Shown in pieces: positions 39,622 through 48,006 of a stretch of 64,000 bases of DNA; the first letter of the stretch is position 1; each line of letters starts with the position of its first letter. The stretch covers positions 3,720,001 to 3,784,000 of the forward strand of contig NC_019792.1 in the NCBI RefSeq assembly GCF_000230715.2. The letters are read 5' to 3'. The DNA is from Natronobacterium gregoryi SP2. GTDB lineage: Archaea; Halobacteriota; Halobacteria; Halobacteriales; Natrialbaceae. Position numbers and translations under genes: made by a program. The notes under the pieces are model-generated. The model had not been told where the DNA came from. It saw nothing but the letters and a program-made list of their open reading frames with translations, and ran no database searches.

Positions 39622-39894
39622 TCGCCGCGACCGTTGTCGGTTCGTCGGGACGCCGTCGACCGCCGCCGGTAGTGACGGCCCCGTATTTCGCGGCTTCTCG
39701 ATCCGTTCCGGCCGACGACGCAGTGTTCGGCACGAGAGCCGAGATACGTCTATCTGCTGGATGACGCCTGCCCAACCCCGGTTTCGATACGGCGTGGCGA
39801 TCACGCTCGCCGACCGCCCCGTCTCAGACGGTTTGCTGTACGTGAATTCCGGCGCGACCGCGAGGATCAGACCCGCGGTGCGGAACCGCTGGGC
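39622..39894. other. Decayed 5' region of the sugar transporter operon
   Basis: No intact gene. The expected solute-binding protein gene is absent. The stretch MTPAQPRFRYGVAITLADRP (39761 on) could be the N-terminus of the permease, interrupted by a truncated family B arm before the frame resumes at 39895. Confidence 0.45.
39826..39862. repeat. Family B repeat, left arm only (copy 4)
   Basis: AGACGGTTTGCTGTACGTGA followed by ATTCCGGCGCGACCGCG matches the left arm of other copies; the right arm is missing or replaced. It lies inside the damaged permease region. Confidence 0.7.
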
Positions 39895-39950
39895 GGGTTC
39901 GTCGGCATCGGCAACTACGTCGACAACCTCACCGAATACGAGGCGGAGGC
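39895..39950 (+). pseudogene. MalF-type sugar ABC permease, 5' fragment
   Basis: GFVGIGNYVDNLTEYEAE is the conserved stretch that precedes the first conserved membrane segment of MalF/UgpA-type permeases. The frame is cut at once by the left end of the tnpB element. Confidence 0.7.
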
Positions 39951-40020
39951 CCCACCCTCAAGGAGCGCCGGGCTTCCGGCCTCGGCGGAAGCACAAGCGA
40001 GTAGGGTGGGGAGGAAGCCG
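39950..40020 (+). ncRNA. Left-side omega-RNA-like hairpin of the tnpB element
   Basis: CCCCACCCTCAAGGAGCG and GCGAGTAGGGTGGGG form an outer stem (CCCCACCCT/AGGGTGGGG) with inner GC-rich stems. It has the same layout as the right-side hairpin. Confidence 0.4.
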
Positions 40021-40101
40021 ACACGGTACTGACCAGCCACCAAATTGTCGCCTGCCAACTCCTAATCATTAAGTAACTACAAGCGCATATGTGAAAACAC
40101 A

Positions 40102-41310
40102 GTGGAATACCGTCGTACCGCCGTTATCAAGCTCGACACACCCGAAGGCGCAGATACGCACCTTCGAGAGACTGTCGAGCAATTCAAATACTGCGCCAAC
40201 ACCGCGAGTGAGTGGTGCTGGCACGGCGATGACGGCTACCACGTCACTTCGAAAGCGAAGGCCGAACGCGCCCTCTACGACCAGCTACGTGAGGACACGG
40301 AGCTGACCGCAAATCTTGTCCAGAAGGGGATTCGCCAAGCCGTCGAATCCGTCAAAAGCGGCGTCGAACGTCTCAAAAACGACCAAGATACGTCTCGTCC
40401 GACGTTCACGGCGGATACTGCCGTCTACGACAAGCGAAGCGCAACGTTCCATCGTGACCACGTTTCGCTCTCAACACCGGACGGACGGATTGAGTGCGAC
40501 TACATTCTACCTGACGATGCCGATACACCGCCGACAAAGTACGTCACAGACGAAGACTACGAGTTTCGGCGGGCGACACTCCATCGGCGTGACGGCGACT
40601 GGTATCTCCATGCGTCGATGCTCAAAGAGGACGACGACACCGAACCCACTACCGGGCACAGCACCGTCCTCGGTGTGGACCTCGGTGTGAACCAACTCGC
40701 GGTGGCTTCGACCGGACGGTTCTGGTCGGCAGACGAGTTCAACCACTGGAAGCGAGAGTACGAGAAACGGCGTAGCAACCTCCAACAGTGCGGAACGCGA
40801 GCGGCACACGACGCGATAGCAGGCGTCGAGCGCAAGGAGGACGGACGCTTCGAGATATTCCTGCATCGTGTTGCCAACGAGATCGTCGCAGAAGCAGTCG
40901 AACACGACTGTTCGCATATCGTGTTCGAGGACCTGACCGACATTCGTGAGAACGTCCCAGAAGCATCGTGGCACCATCTGTGGGCGTTCCGTCGCCTCTA
41001 CGAGTACGTCGAATACAAAGCCAGAGAGCAGGGCGTCAAAGTCGTGCAAGTGGACCCACGGAACACGTCAAAACGGTGTTCGACCTGTGGGTTTACCCAC
41101 GATGATAACCGCCACGGCGAAGACTTCGAATGTCAGGATTGTGGCTACCAGAACCACGCCGACTACAACGCTTCCAAGAACATCGGCTTGCAGTATCTCC
41201 GGCGTCGGCAAAACGCAGACGACGGAGGCGCACCCGTAGACGTGCGCTTGAATCGCGGGACACTGAACGTGAGTGGAGAGTACGATCTTCCCGCCTCATC
41301 CGAGGCGTAG
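40102..41310 (+). CDS. tnpB: RNA-guided DNA nuclease TnpB (402 aa), apparently intact
   Basis: IS200/IS605-type TnpB. TnpB proteins are RNA-guided endonucleases that use a right-end omega RNA. The start is GTG at 40102 (MEYRRTAVIKLDTPEG); an in-frame ATG is not available upstream. The RuvC residues are all present: Asp193 in GVDLGVNQ, Glu276 in VFEDLTDIREN and Asp354 in HADYNASKNIG. The zinc finger is CSTCGF and CQDCGY. A helical N-terminal domain with FKYCANTASEWCWH is typical of haloarchaeal members. Full length, no frameshift, so it may still be active although no transposase TnpA is nearby. Confidence 0.93.
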   Translation: MEYRRTAVIKLDTPEGADTHLRETVEQFKYCANTASEWCWHGDDGYHVTSKAKAERALYDQLREDTELTANLVQKGIRQAVESVKSGVERLKNDQDTSRPTFTADTAVYDKRSATFHRDHVSLSTPDGRIECDYILPDDADTPPTKYVTDEDYEFRRATLHRRDGDWYLHASMLKEDDDTEPTTGHSTVLGVDLGVNQLAVASTGRFWSADEFNHWKREYEKRRSNLQQCGTRAAHDAIAGVERKEDGRFEIFLHRVANEIVAEAVEHDCSHIVFEDLTDIRENVPEASWHHLWAFRRLYEYVEYKAREQGVKVVQVDPRNTSKRCSTCGFTHDDNRHGEDFECQDCGYQNHADYNASKNIGLQYLRRRQNADDGGAPVDVRLNRGTLNVSGEYDLPASSEA

Positions 41311-41325
41311 AACGGGAGTCCACGC

Positions 41326-41386
41326 GAAAGCCCTACCCTCAACGAGCGAGCGGGGCCATAGCCCCCGAGCGAAGTAGGGTAGGGTG
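41326..41386 (+). ncRNA. Right-end omega-RNA scaffold candidate of the tnpB element
   Basis: AAGCCCTACCCTCAACGAGC, then GGGGCCATAGCCCC, then GAAGTAGGGTAGGG form nested stems just after the tnpB stop. In this family the omega RNA overlaps the right end and the guide is taken from the flank, here starting near TTTACTGGGAACGCTCG. Confidence 0.5.
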
Positions 41387-41389
41387 GTT

Positions 41390-41965
41390 TACTGGGAACG
41401 CTCGCCTCGCAGGCAGTTCGTCGACGTCTCTCCCAGTGGTTCGTTCTTCTTCCTCGAGTTCGGGACCTCTATCCTGCAACAGGCACTCTTCGTCACGATC
41501 GGGTTCGCCGTCGTCAGTGTCTTCTTCGAGACGGTGATCGGCTTCGGGCAGGCGTACGTGCTGGATCAGGCGTTTCGGGGGCGACACTGGGTGCGGGTCG
41601 CGACCATCCCGCCGTGGGCGGTGCCGGTCGTCATCCAGGGGGTGGTCGTCTTCCTGCTGTTCCAGCCGGAGGTCGGCTTCGGTACCGAACTCGGCCGGTG
41701 GCTCGGTATCTTCGGGCCGAACCCGCTGGCGGACAGCCAGGACGCGTTCGTCATCGTCCTCGTCGCGGACATCTGGAAGTCCGCGGCGTTCATGACGTTT
41801 CTCATCCTCGCCGGCCTACAGAGCATCGACCGAAGCCTCTACGACGTGGCTCGCGCCGCCGGAGCGAGTCCGTGCCAGCGGTTCCTGGCGCTCGTGTTTC
41901 CGGCGTTGCTGGTCGCGATGCTTTTCAGGACGATGGACACGATGCGCGTGTACGGACTGATCGAG
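41390..41965 (+). pseudogene. MalF-type sugar ABC permease, middle part, 3'-truncated
   Basis: Resumes as YWERSPRRQFVDVSPSGS, then membrane segments around FVTIGFAVVSVFFETVIGFG, IPPWAVPVVIQGVVVFLLF and VADIWKSAAFMTFLILAGLQ. The EAA loop is YDVARAAGASPCQRFLAL, the site that docks with the ATPase. The gene stops being permease-like after FRTMDTMRVYGLIES and is joined to ATPase sequence in another frame. Remaining permease C-terminus, the MalG partner and the MalK N-terminus are all missing. Confidence 0.82.
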
Positions 41966-42821
41966 TCCAGCGTCGCCTCGAACAGACAGCCGAAATCGGT
42001 CAACTCGAGGGGCTGTTAGAGCGGATGCCCGACGAACTCTCCGGTTGTCAACGCCAGCGCGTCGTGGTCGTTCGTGGGACCGTCTGCAACCCGGACGTGT
42101 TTCTGATAGACGAGCAGCTTGCCAATCTGGACGCGAAACTGCGGGTCCACATGCGGACGGAGTCCCAGCGGTTCCATTGCGAACTCGAGACGACGGTCAG
42201 CTACGTCACTCACGACCAGGCCGAGGCGATGACGATGTCCGGTCGGATCGCCGTCCTGAGCGAGGGGCGACTGCAGCAGATCGCGCCGCCACTCGAGTGT
42301 TACAACGCGCCTGCCAACCGGTTCGTCGCGGGCTGTATCGGCTCCCCGACGATGAACTTCGTCGAAGGCGAACTGGTCGCAGACGGCCTCGAGACGAGCA
42401 ACTTCCGGGTCGACCTCGAGCCCGACGAGCTCCCGAGAGCGTCGGTTGGCGACACCATCACGCGCGTGATCAGACCCGAAGACATCTCCACCGTAGATCA
42501 AGCGAACGAACTGCCTGGAGCCACCGACCAGGTCGACACACGGACGGACGTCCTCGAGCCGATGGGTGACGAGGTGGTCGGCTACCTGTTGCTGGCCGAG
42601 GAGGCTGGTCGGTCGATGGCAGAGGACCCGGCGACGGCTCCCGACCAGCTCTTGGTGACCGTTCTACCGGACACGGAGAGTCGCGAAGAACAGGACATCG
42701 AGGTGGTCCTGGACCGATCGAAAGTCCACCTCTTCGTATGGGGACCAGCGACGCGTTGCGCCACGGACTGGTCGACCGGTCGGAACTGGGGCCCGGCGAA
42801 CGGACGAGAACCGACAGTTGA
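41966..42821 (+). pseudogene. MalK/UgpC-type sugar ABC ATPase remnant, 5'-truncated and frameshifted
   Basis: Begins abruptly at LEQTAEIGQLEGLLERMPDE. The signature motif is damaged (LSGCQRQR instead of LSGGQRQR), and Walker B reads DVFLIDEQLANLDAKL where DEPLANLD is expected. The H-loop YVTHDQAEAMTM is kept and the OB-fold domain follows. Walker A is absent. Near 42735 the frame shifts: the natural C-terminus GTSDALRHGLVDRSELGPG, ending in TRTDS and TGA at 42819-42821, is found in a different frame. The long open frame to 42894 is thus an artefact of decay. Confidence 0.85.
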
Positions 42822-42941
42822 TCCGTCAGCGACGATCGAATGGCCGATCGTTTGGCGACGGAACAAAGACAATCCCGCCCCGAATTTTGTATAGCGGTAA
42901 AGGGTGTATGGGGCCGAAACTGGACAGTCACGGCACGAAAA

Positions 42942-44003
42942 ATGACAGAAAAAAGAACAGAAATTAGAACGGGAATCGTCGGCCTCGGCAACATCGGCCA
43001 GTACCACGCGGAGCGACTCGTCGACCTCGGCGTCCCGCTGGTGGGGGGAATGGACGTCGCCGCCGACGCACGCTCACGATTCGCCCGACGGTACGACGTC
43101 GACGTCTACGAGGACCACACCGAACTATACGAGACCATCGACGCCGTCGTCGTCACCACACCCAACAAGTACCACGAGGAGTACGCCGTCGACGCCTTAG
43201 AGCAGGGACTCGACGTCCTCCTCGAGAAGCCACTCGCTCACGACATAGAGAGCGCGCGCCGGATCGCAAAAGCCGCAAAAGAGGCCGACAGCCACTGTAT
43301 GGTCGGATTCAATAACCGGTTCGCAAACACGGTCCAGATCGTCAAGAACCGCCTCGACCGAGGGGAGCTGGGGACCGTCACCCACATCGAAGCCAACTAC
43401 GTCCGTCGACGCGGCATCCCTGGTCGCGGCTCGTGGTTTACCAGGCAGGGAATCGCCGGCGGCGGCGCGCTCATCGACCTGGGCGTTCACGCCGTCGACC
43501 TCGCGCTCTACCTGCTCGAGTATCCCGACATCGACGAGGTAACTGGCACCACTCGCAGCGAGTTCGGTTCCCGCGAAAAGTACGCTTACCTCGAGATGTG
43601 GGCCGACGACGCCGGCCCTGGCGAGTTCGACGTCGACGATTCAGCGAGCGCGTTCGTCCGCTGTGCAGACGGACAGACCATTTCGCTCGAGGTCGCCTGG
43701 GCGACGAACCGGCCGGAAAACCACGAGTTCGTGCTCAGGGGGACCGAATCGGCCGCACGATTCGACCTGCTCGAAGGGGACCTCACCTTCCACTCCGCGA
43801 GCAAAGCGGGACCCGACCACCTCGAGAACACGGCGATCGAGACGCGCCAGAACGACACGCACGTCGACGAACAGCGAGTCTTTTTCGATCGGATCGGTAC
43901 CGACTCGGAAGACGAAAACAGCGTCGAACAGGCACTTGCCGTCCAGAAAGTCGTCGACGCCATCTACCGCTCGAGCGACAACCGAGAGACAGTCAATCCG
44001 TGA
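42942..44003 (+). CDS. Gfo/Idh/MocA-family oxidoreductase (353 aa)
   Basis: NAD(P)-dependent sugar or polyol dehydrogenase family. Start chosen at MTEKRTEIRTGIVGLGNIGQ (ATG at 42942), just after an A-rich run. The Rossmann loop is GLGNIG, the family motif LEKPLAHD follows near residue 98, and GGGALIDLGVHAVDLALYLL lies in the substrate domain. Intact and normal length. It would have been cotranscribed with the sugar transporter and may process the imported sugar; the specific sugar cannot be told. Confidence 0.9.
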   Translation: MTEKRTEIRTGIVGLGNIGQYHAERLVDLGVPLVGGMDVAADARSRFARRYDVDVYEDHTELYETIDAVVVTTPNKYHEEYAVDALEQGLDVLLEKPLAHDIESARRIAKAAKEADSHCMVGFNNRFANTVQIVKNRLDRGELGTVTHIEANYVRRRGIPGRGSWFTRQGIAGGGALIDLGVHAVDLALYLLEYPDIDEVTGTTRSEFGSREKYAYLEMWADDAGPGEFDVDDSASAFVRCADGQTISLEVAWATNRPENHEFVLRGTESAARFDLLEGDLTFHSASKAGPDHLENTAIETRQNDTHVDEQRVFFDRIGTDSEDENSVEQALAVQKVVDAIYRSSDNRETVNP

Positions 44004-44298
44004 GTCGGTCGGAGAGCGATCCCGATTCGTCCGAGGGGTCGCTGACGTCGACGCGACCGTTGCCGCGGACGACGACGTCGTACCCCTCGTACTCGAACGC
44101 GACGACCGCTCGGGACTGCGTAGTCGTCGAAATCAATTCGTCGAGGGCTTCGGGATTGACCACAGAGTAGAGAGGGTCGTACTCCGGAGGTGCGATGTCG
44201 GTCGGGTCGACGCCTTCACGAGTGGCTATCGCGTCGATGATGGCCTGGCTCGGAACACCCGAGCCGTCCGTCGTCGACCTATCCTTGGAAGAAGGCAT
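43993..44298 (-). CDS. HalOD1 output-domain protein (101 aa)
   Basis: Stand-alone HalOD1 domain, a module often found at the end of haloarchaeal response regulators. Recognised from SQAIIDAIATREGVDPTDIA, then YDPLYSVVNPEALDEL and the strands AVVAFEYEGYDVVVRGNG. It has no receiver domain. The 3' end overlaps the convergent oxidoreductase by 11 bases. A second, similar protein is at 47514-47798. Confidence 0.82.
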   Translation of the reverse strand: MPSSKDRSTTDGSGVPSQAIIDAIATREGVDPTDIAPPEYDPLYSVVNPEALDELISTTTQSRAVVAFEYEGYDVVVRGNGRVDVSDPSDESGSLSDRLTD

Positions 44299-44390
44299 AC
44301 CGGCAGTTAGTAGAGTCGGTCAAATAAGGATACTGGCACTTCTCACTCACTACGGTCGTCGGTCGACGGCCGATGGCCGCACTCGCCGTC

Positions 44391-44470
44391 AGACGGATTG
44401 CTGTGTCGGTTTACGGTGCAACCGCGCCCCGTGTTGTGGTTGCACCGGTACATCGTTACAGCAAGCCGTA
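44391..44470. repeat. Family B palindromic repeat, copy 5
   Basis: AGACGGATTGCTGTGTCG and TTACGGTGCAACCGCG at the left face GTGGTTGCACCGGTACATCG and TTACAGCAAGCCGTA at the right. Note paired changes in the arms (GGTGCAACC with GGTTGCACC) relative to other copies. The right end runs into TCA, the bolA stop codon. Confidence 0.9.
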
Positions 44471-44716
44471 TCAGTCCTCGTCCTCCGCCGGCGTGTACGT
44501 CGACAACTCCAGTGCGTGGATGTCGGTCGTCATGTGGTCGTCGAGGGCGTCGTAGACCTGCTGGTGTTGCTGAACCAGCGAAAGCCCCTCGAACGCCGGA
44601 GAGACGACCGTCGCCGCGAGGTGGTCGTCGTCGTGTTCGTCGCGAGCGTGCGTGACCGTCGCCTCGGCGTCTTCGAGTTCCGATTCGATGCGTTCCTCGA
44701 CGTCGTTGGGATCCAT
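44471..44716 (-). CDS. bolA: BolA-family protein (81 aa)
   Basis: Start chosen at MDPNDVEERIESELEDAEAT (ATG at 44716). The conserved core is DHLAATVVSPAFEGLSLVQQ followed by HQQVYDALDDHMTTDIHALE, with the invariant histidine of BolA/IbaG. BolA proteins work with monothiol glutaredoxins in iron-sulfur metabolism. Its stop codon TGA coincides with the end of a family B palindrome. Confidence 0.9.
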   Translation of the reverse strand: MDPNDVEERIESELEDAEATVTHARDEHDDDHLAATVVSPAFEGLSLVQQHQQVYDALDDHMTTDIHALELSTYTPAEDED

Positions 44717-44805
44717 ACGGGATAGATCGGACGCTCGAGTCAAAAGCGACCCGGTCCCGAGAAACGGTCGTCGTTTTTATGCGTTTCCGGTTCCCGCTGA
44801 CCGGT

Positions 44806-45303
44806 ATGTCTCTGGCAGCACGAACGCGACGCGCCGTCGAGCAGCACCCGTTTCTCGTAACGGCACTGCAAGCGGGGGTCGTCAACTACACCGCCGCTGC
44901 CCGGTTTCTCGACCTCGAGGGAGATACTGACGCCGTCTCGACGGCACTGCGCCGGTACGCGGAGGAGTTACCGGCGTACGAAACCGAACCGTGTGACGTC
45001 CAGGTGCGAATGGAAAGCGGCGTCGGACCGGTCGGTGACGGGGGCGAGCCACTGCTCTCGGTCGGCAACACGGCGTTTGGGTTCGGCGGCGACGGCGACA
45101 GAACGGCGATCCTCGCGACCGGTGAAGTCGAGCCACTGGCACTCGCCGAGATCCTGCAAGTACTGGCTCTCGAGGGAGTCGATCCGACGGCTGCTGCGGT
45201 CGGCGAAGAGACCGTTCTCGTCGTCGTGGACCGCCTCGACGGAGCGAACGCGGTTCGTGCCGTCGAAGCAGCACTCGAAGATGTCCCGATCGCCGCCGAA
45301 TAG
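44806..45303 (+). CDS. Conserved haloarchaeal protein, DUF7523-like (165 aa)
   Basis: Start chosen at MSLAARTRRAVEQHPFLVTA (ATG at 44806). The N-terminus reads LQAGVVNYTAAARFLDLEGD, a helical DNA-binding-like module, followed by ALRRYAEELPAYETEPCDVQ and two ACT-like beta-alpha repeats (TAILATGEVEPLALAEILQ and TVLVVVDRLDGANAVRAVEA). This matches a haloarchaeal family that I recall as DUF7523. Regulatory role is a guess. Next gene cysS starts 66 bases downstream. Confidence 0.75.
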   Translation: MSLAARTRRAVEQHPFLVTALQAGVVNYTAAARFLDLEGDTDAVSTALRRYAEELPAYETEPCDVQVRMESGVGPVGDGGEPLLSVGNTAFGFGGDGDRTAILATGEVEPLALAEILQVLALEGVDPTAAAVGEETVLVVVDRLDGANAVRAVEAALEDVPIAAE

Positions 45304-45369
45304 CGGCGATCGGTCCTGGGAACCACGTATTGACAGCGCTTAACTGCCGGCCGCGGATAGACACTAGTA

Positions 45370-46863
45370 ATGACCCTACACGTGACGAACACGTTGACGG
45401 GGGAGAAAGAGCCGTTCGAGCCACAGGACCCAGAGAACGTCTTGCTCTACTACTGTGGTCTGACGGTCTCCGACCCGCCCCACCTGGGCCACGCCCGCTC
45501 GTGGGTCCACGTCGACGTCATGCACCGGTGGCTCGAGTATCTCGGCTACGACGTCCGCCACGTCGAGAACTTCACCGACGTCAACGAGAAGATCGTCGCC
45601 CGCGTCGGCGAGGACGACTTGGGCGAAGACGAGAGCGAGGTGGCAACGACCTACGTCGAACGGACGCTCGCGGACATGCGCTCGCTGAACCTCCTGCGTG
45701 CCGAGGTCTACCCCCGCGTTTCCGAGCACGTCCCCGAGATCGTCGATCTCGTCGAGACGTTGATCGAGAAGGGGTATGCCTACGAGTCCAACGGCTCGGT
45801 CTACTTCGACGTGACCCAGTTCGACGACTACGGCAAACTGTCGAATCAGGAACTCGAAGAGATCGAGTCTCAGGGTGATCCCGAGGAACGCACCGAGAAG
45901 TGCCATCCTGCGGACTTCGCGCTCTGGAAGGCCGGCAGCGTCGACCCCGACGCGATCGAGGACCACCGCCACGAAGATGCAGCCGACCCCGAACACGCCT
46001 GCGAGACGGCGCTAACGTGGGACTCGCCGTGGGGTGAGGGCCGACCCGGCTGGCACGTCGAGTGCTCGGCGATGAGCATGACTCACCTCGATGAGACCCT
46101 GGATATTCACGTCGGTGGCCGTGACCTCGTCTTCCCCCACCACGAAAACGAGATCGCCCAGTCCGAAGCCGCGACCGACAAGCAGTTTGCAAACTACTGG
46201 CTCCACTGCGAACTGTTCCAGTTGGACGACGAGAAGATGTCCTCGAGTCTCGGTAACTTCGTCACCGTCGACGAGGGCGTCGACCAGTGGGGGACGAACG
46301 TCCTGCGAACGTTCCTCACGGCAGGCTCGTACAACAGCAAACAGCTCTACTCCGACGAGACGATTGCCGAAGCCAAAGAGCGATGGGAACAACTCGAGCG
46401 CGCCCACGAGGCCGCCGTCGCGGCCATCGACTCGCCGGATGCGGCGACGAAGGTCGACGACGAGACGCTCCGTGCAGCCGTCGACGAGGCCCGCGAGGAG
46501 TTCACGACGGCGATGAACGACGATTTCAACACCCGCAAGGCCCAGTCTGCCTTGCTGTCGATCGCGACTGCGATCAACCGCCACCTCGAGGACCGCGATC
46601 GGTACGACTACCGCGGGCTCCGGGAGGCCGTCGAAACGCTCGAGGAACTGGGCGACGTGCTCGGACTCTCCGTTACCGGTGACACGACCGGGTCGGCCGA
46701 CCTCGCGGGCGACGTAGTCGACCTCGTCCTCGACGTTCGCGAGCAAGAACGCGAGGCGGGCAACTACGAGCGTGCCGACGAACTCCGCGACGAGCTCGAG
46801 GCGCTCGGTATCGAAGTCCAGGACACCGACGGAGGACCGACCTACCGACTGCCATCGGAGTGA
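45370..46863 (+). CDS. cysS: Cysteinyl-tRNA synthetase (497 aa)
   Basis: Charges tRNA-Cys. The class I HIGH motif appears as PPHLGHARS, and the signature KMSKS as KMSSSLGNF, a variant in which the second lysine is serine. The zinc-site residues are Cys in YYCGLTVSD, GWHVECSAMSM and the HHENE motif. The C-terminal anticodon-binding DALR-like helical domain ends ALGIEVQDTDGGPTYRLPSE. Length is normal. Its stop TGA is directly followed by TCA, the stop of the convergent CBS gene. Confidence 0.95.
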   Translation: MTLHVTNTLTGEKEPFEPQDPENVLLYYCGLTVSDPPHLGHARSWVHVDVMHRWLEYLGYDVRHVENFTDVNEKIVARVGEDDLGEDESEVATTYVERTLADMRSLNLLRAEVYPRVSEHVPEIVDLVETLIEKGYAYESNGSVYFDVTQFDDYGKLSNQELEEIESQGDPEERTEKCHPADFALWKAGSVDPDAIEDHRHEDAADPEHACETALTWDSPWGEGRPGWHVECSAMSMTHLDETLDIHVGGRDLVFPHHENEIAQSEAATDKQFANYWLHCELFQLDDEKMSSSLGNFVTVDEGVDQWGTNVLRTFLTAGSYNSKQLYSDETIAEAKERWEQLERAHEAAVAAIDSPDAATKVDDETLRAAVDEAREEFTTAMNDDFNTRKAQSALLSIATAINRHLEDRDRYDYRGLREAVETLEELGDVLGLSVTGDTTGSADLAGDVVDLVLDVREQEREAGNYERADELRDELEALGIEVQDTDGGPTYRLPSE

Positions 46864-47418
46864 TCACTCGATCGCGGTCTGTCTGTGCCGGACATCGCCA
46901 CCGCAGTTTGGACACTCGCCAGGATTTGTCGCGGCGGTGACGATCGTGCCACACTCGAAACACTCGTAGGTACTCTCCGCACCGGGATCGTACTCGACGT
47001 CGCGGATCGTCTCTTGCAAGACTGCTTTCGACGCGTCCTCGTCGAGCGCCTCGATGACGTCGCCGGCCGTGACGGCCCCGAGTAACTCGTCGTCCTCGTC
47101 GAGGACCGGGAGTGCCATGAACTCGTGTCGAGTGAAGATCTTCGCGACGCGAGCGACCGGATCGTCGGCTCGAACCGAGATTACGGGCTCGGTCGCGAGC
47201 GACGAAATCGCCGTCCCCGGATCAGCGTTCAACAGTTCCCTGAGCGAGACGACCCCCTCGAGCGTGCCGTCTTCGTCGACGACGTACGCATAGTAGACGG
47301 TGGTGTCCGACTCCGAGGGTGTGGTCCGTATCGTGTCGATCGCATCGTCTACCGAAGCCGCCTCCTCGAAGGATGGGACGTTGGTTTCGAGTATCTCTGC
47401 AGCAGTCGATGAAGCCAT
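46864..47418 (-). CDS. CBS-domain pair protein with C-terminal zinc ribbon (184 aa)
   Basis: Two CBS domains (VVDEDGTLEGVVSLRELLNA and VLDEDDELLGAVTAGDVIEA) form the MgtE-like pair that senses adenine nucleotides or Mg2+. A zinc ribbon follows (YECFECGTIVTAATNPGECP then NCGGDVRHRQT), giving CxxC twice. The combination suggests a small regulatory protein that binds nucleotide and RNA, DNA or protein. No zero-base gap with cysS: the two stop codons form TGATCA. Confidence 0.85.
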   Translation of the reverse strand: MASSTAAEILETNVPSFEEAASVDDAIDTIRTTPSESDTTVYYAYVVDEDGTLEGVVSLRELLNADPGTAISSLATEPVISVRADDPVARVAKIFTRHEFMALPVLDEDDELLGAVTAGDVIEALDEDASKAVLQETIRDVEYDPGAESTYECFECGTIVTAATNPGECPNCGGDVRHRQTAIE

Positions 47419-47513
47419 GCAGGGTCCTTTGCTCCCCGTACAAATAGTGGTATGTGTTCGGAACGGTTCGACCGGCGAACGACCGGGGGCATGCTCCCGG
47501 CCCGAGACGCCAC

Positions 47514-47798
47514 TTACGGTTGGTTCGACGGCATCGCGTCACCACCCGATGACTCGTCGTCCGTTTCGGTCTCGTCTATTGGCGCGAGCGTGACAGTCCC
47601 CGTCCCGTCGACTCCGACGGTGTAGCCAGCGAACGTGAATACGACCGTAACCTCGCCGTCGGCCGACTCGATCAATGTATCGAGAGCGTCGGGGTCGATC
47701 GCCTGGTACAGCGACGGTTCGAACGTCATCGGATCGACCCCCTCGGCCTGTGCGATTGTTTCGACGACGGCGGCACTCGGCCGCTCCCCCCAAGCCAT
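47514..47798 (-). CDS. HalOD1 output-domain protein (94 aa)
   Basis: Start chosen at MAWGERPSAAVVETIAQAEG (ATG at 47798). Shares with the protein at 43993-44298 the pattern AVVETIAQAEGVDPMTFEP, LYQAIDPDALDTLIESADG and VTVVFTFAGYTVGVDGTGTV. Single-domain, no receiver. Likely a signalling or dosage partner for other HalOD1-bearing regulators. Confidence 0.8.
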   Translation of the reverse strand: MAWGERPSAAVVETIAQAEGVDPMTFEPSLYQAIDPDALDTLIESADGEVTVVFTFAGYTVGVDGTGTVTLAPIDETETDDESSGGDAMPSNQP

Positions 47799-48006
47799 GT
47801 GCGGTGGGACGGCAAGTGAACCGATAAGAGAGACGACCGTTCTCACCTCGTGGGAAGCGAACGACGGCTCGATCGCGAGACGGGACGACGAACACACCAC
47901 GCGAGTGCGTGACGGCGTCGCCGGAAATTCGGCGGAGTCGAAGTCAGCCGTCTCGCTGCACGACCGGCAGCACGGCGTTTATCCACCTGCCAGTCGTGGA
48001 CTCCGT

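Larger units (their letters stand above)
39950..41389 (+). mobile_element. IS200/IS605-family tnpB-only element inserted in the permease gene
   Basis: Bounded by two similar hairpins (39950-40020 and 41326-41386) with tnpB between. The permease reading resumes right after it. No tnpA is present. Exact termini are estimates. Confidence 0.75.

Noticed and set aside
40102-41310. TnpB as a Cas12-type effector with a CRISPR locus
   Set aside because: Size, flanking hairpins and absence of repeats or adaptation genes fit an IS200/IS605 TnpB.
41614-42894. A 426-codon frame taken as one complete protein
   Set aside because: Its first 115 codons are out of frame with the permease, the rest is MalK without Walker A, and its last part is past a frameshift. 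Treated as a pseudogene.
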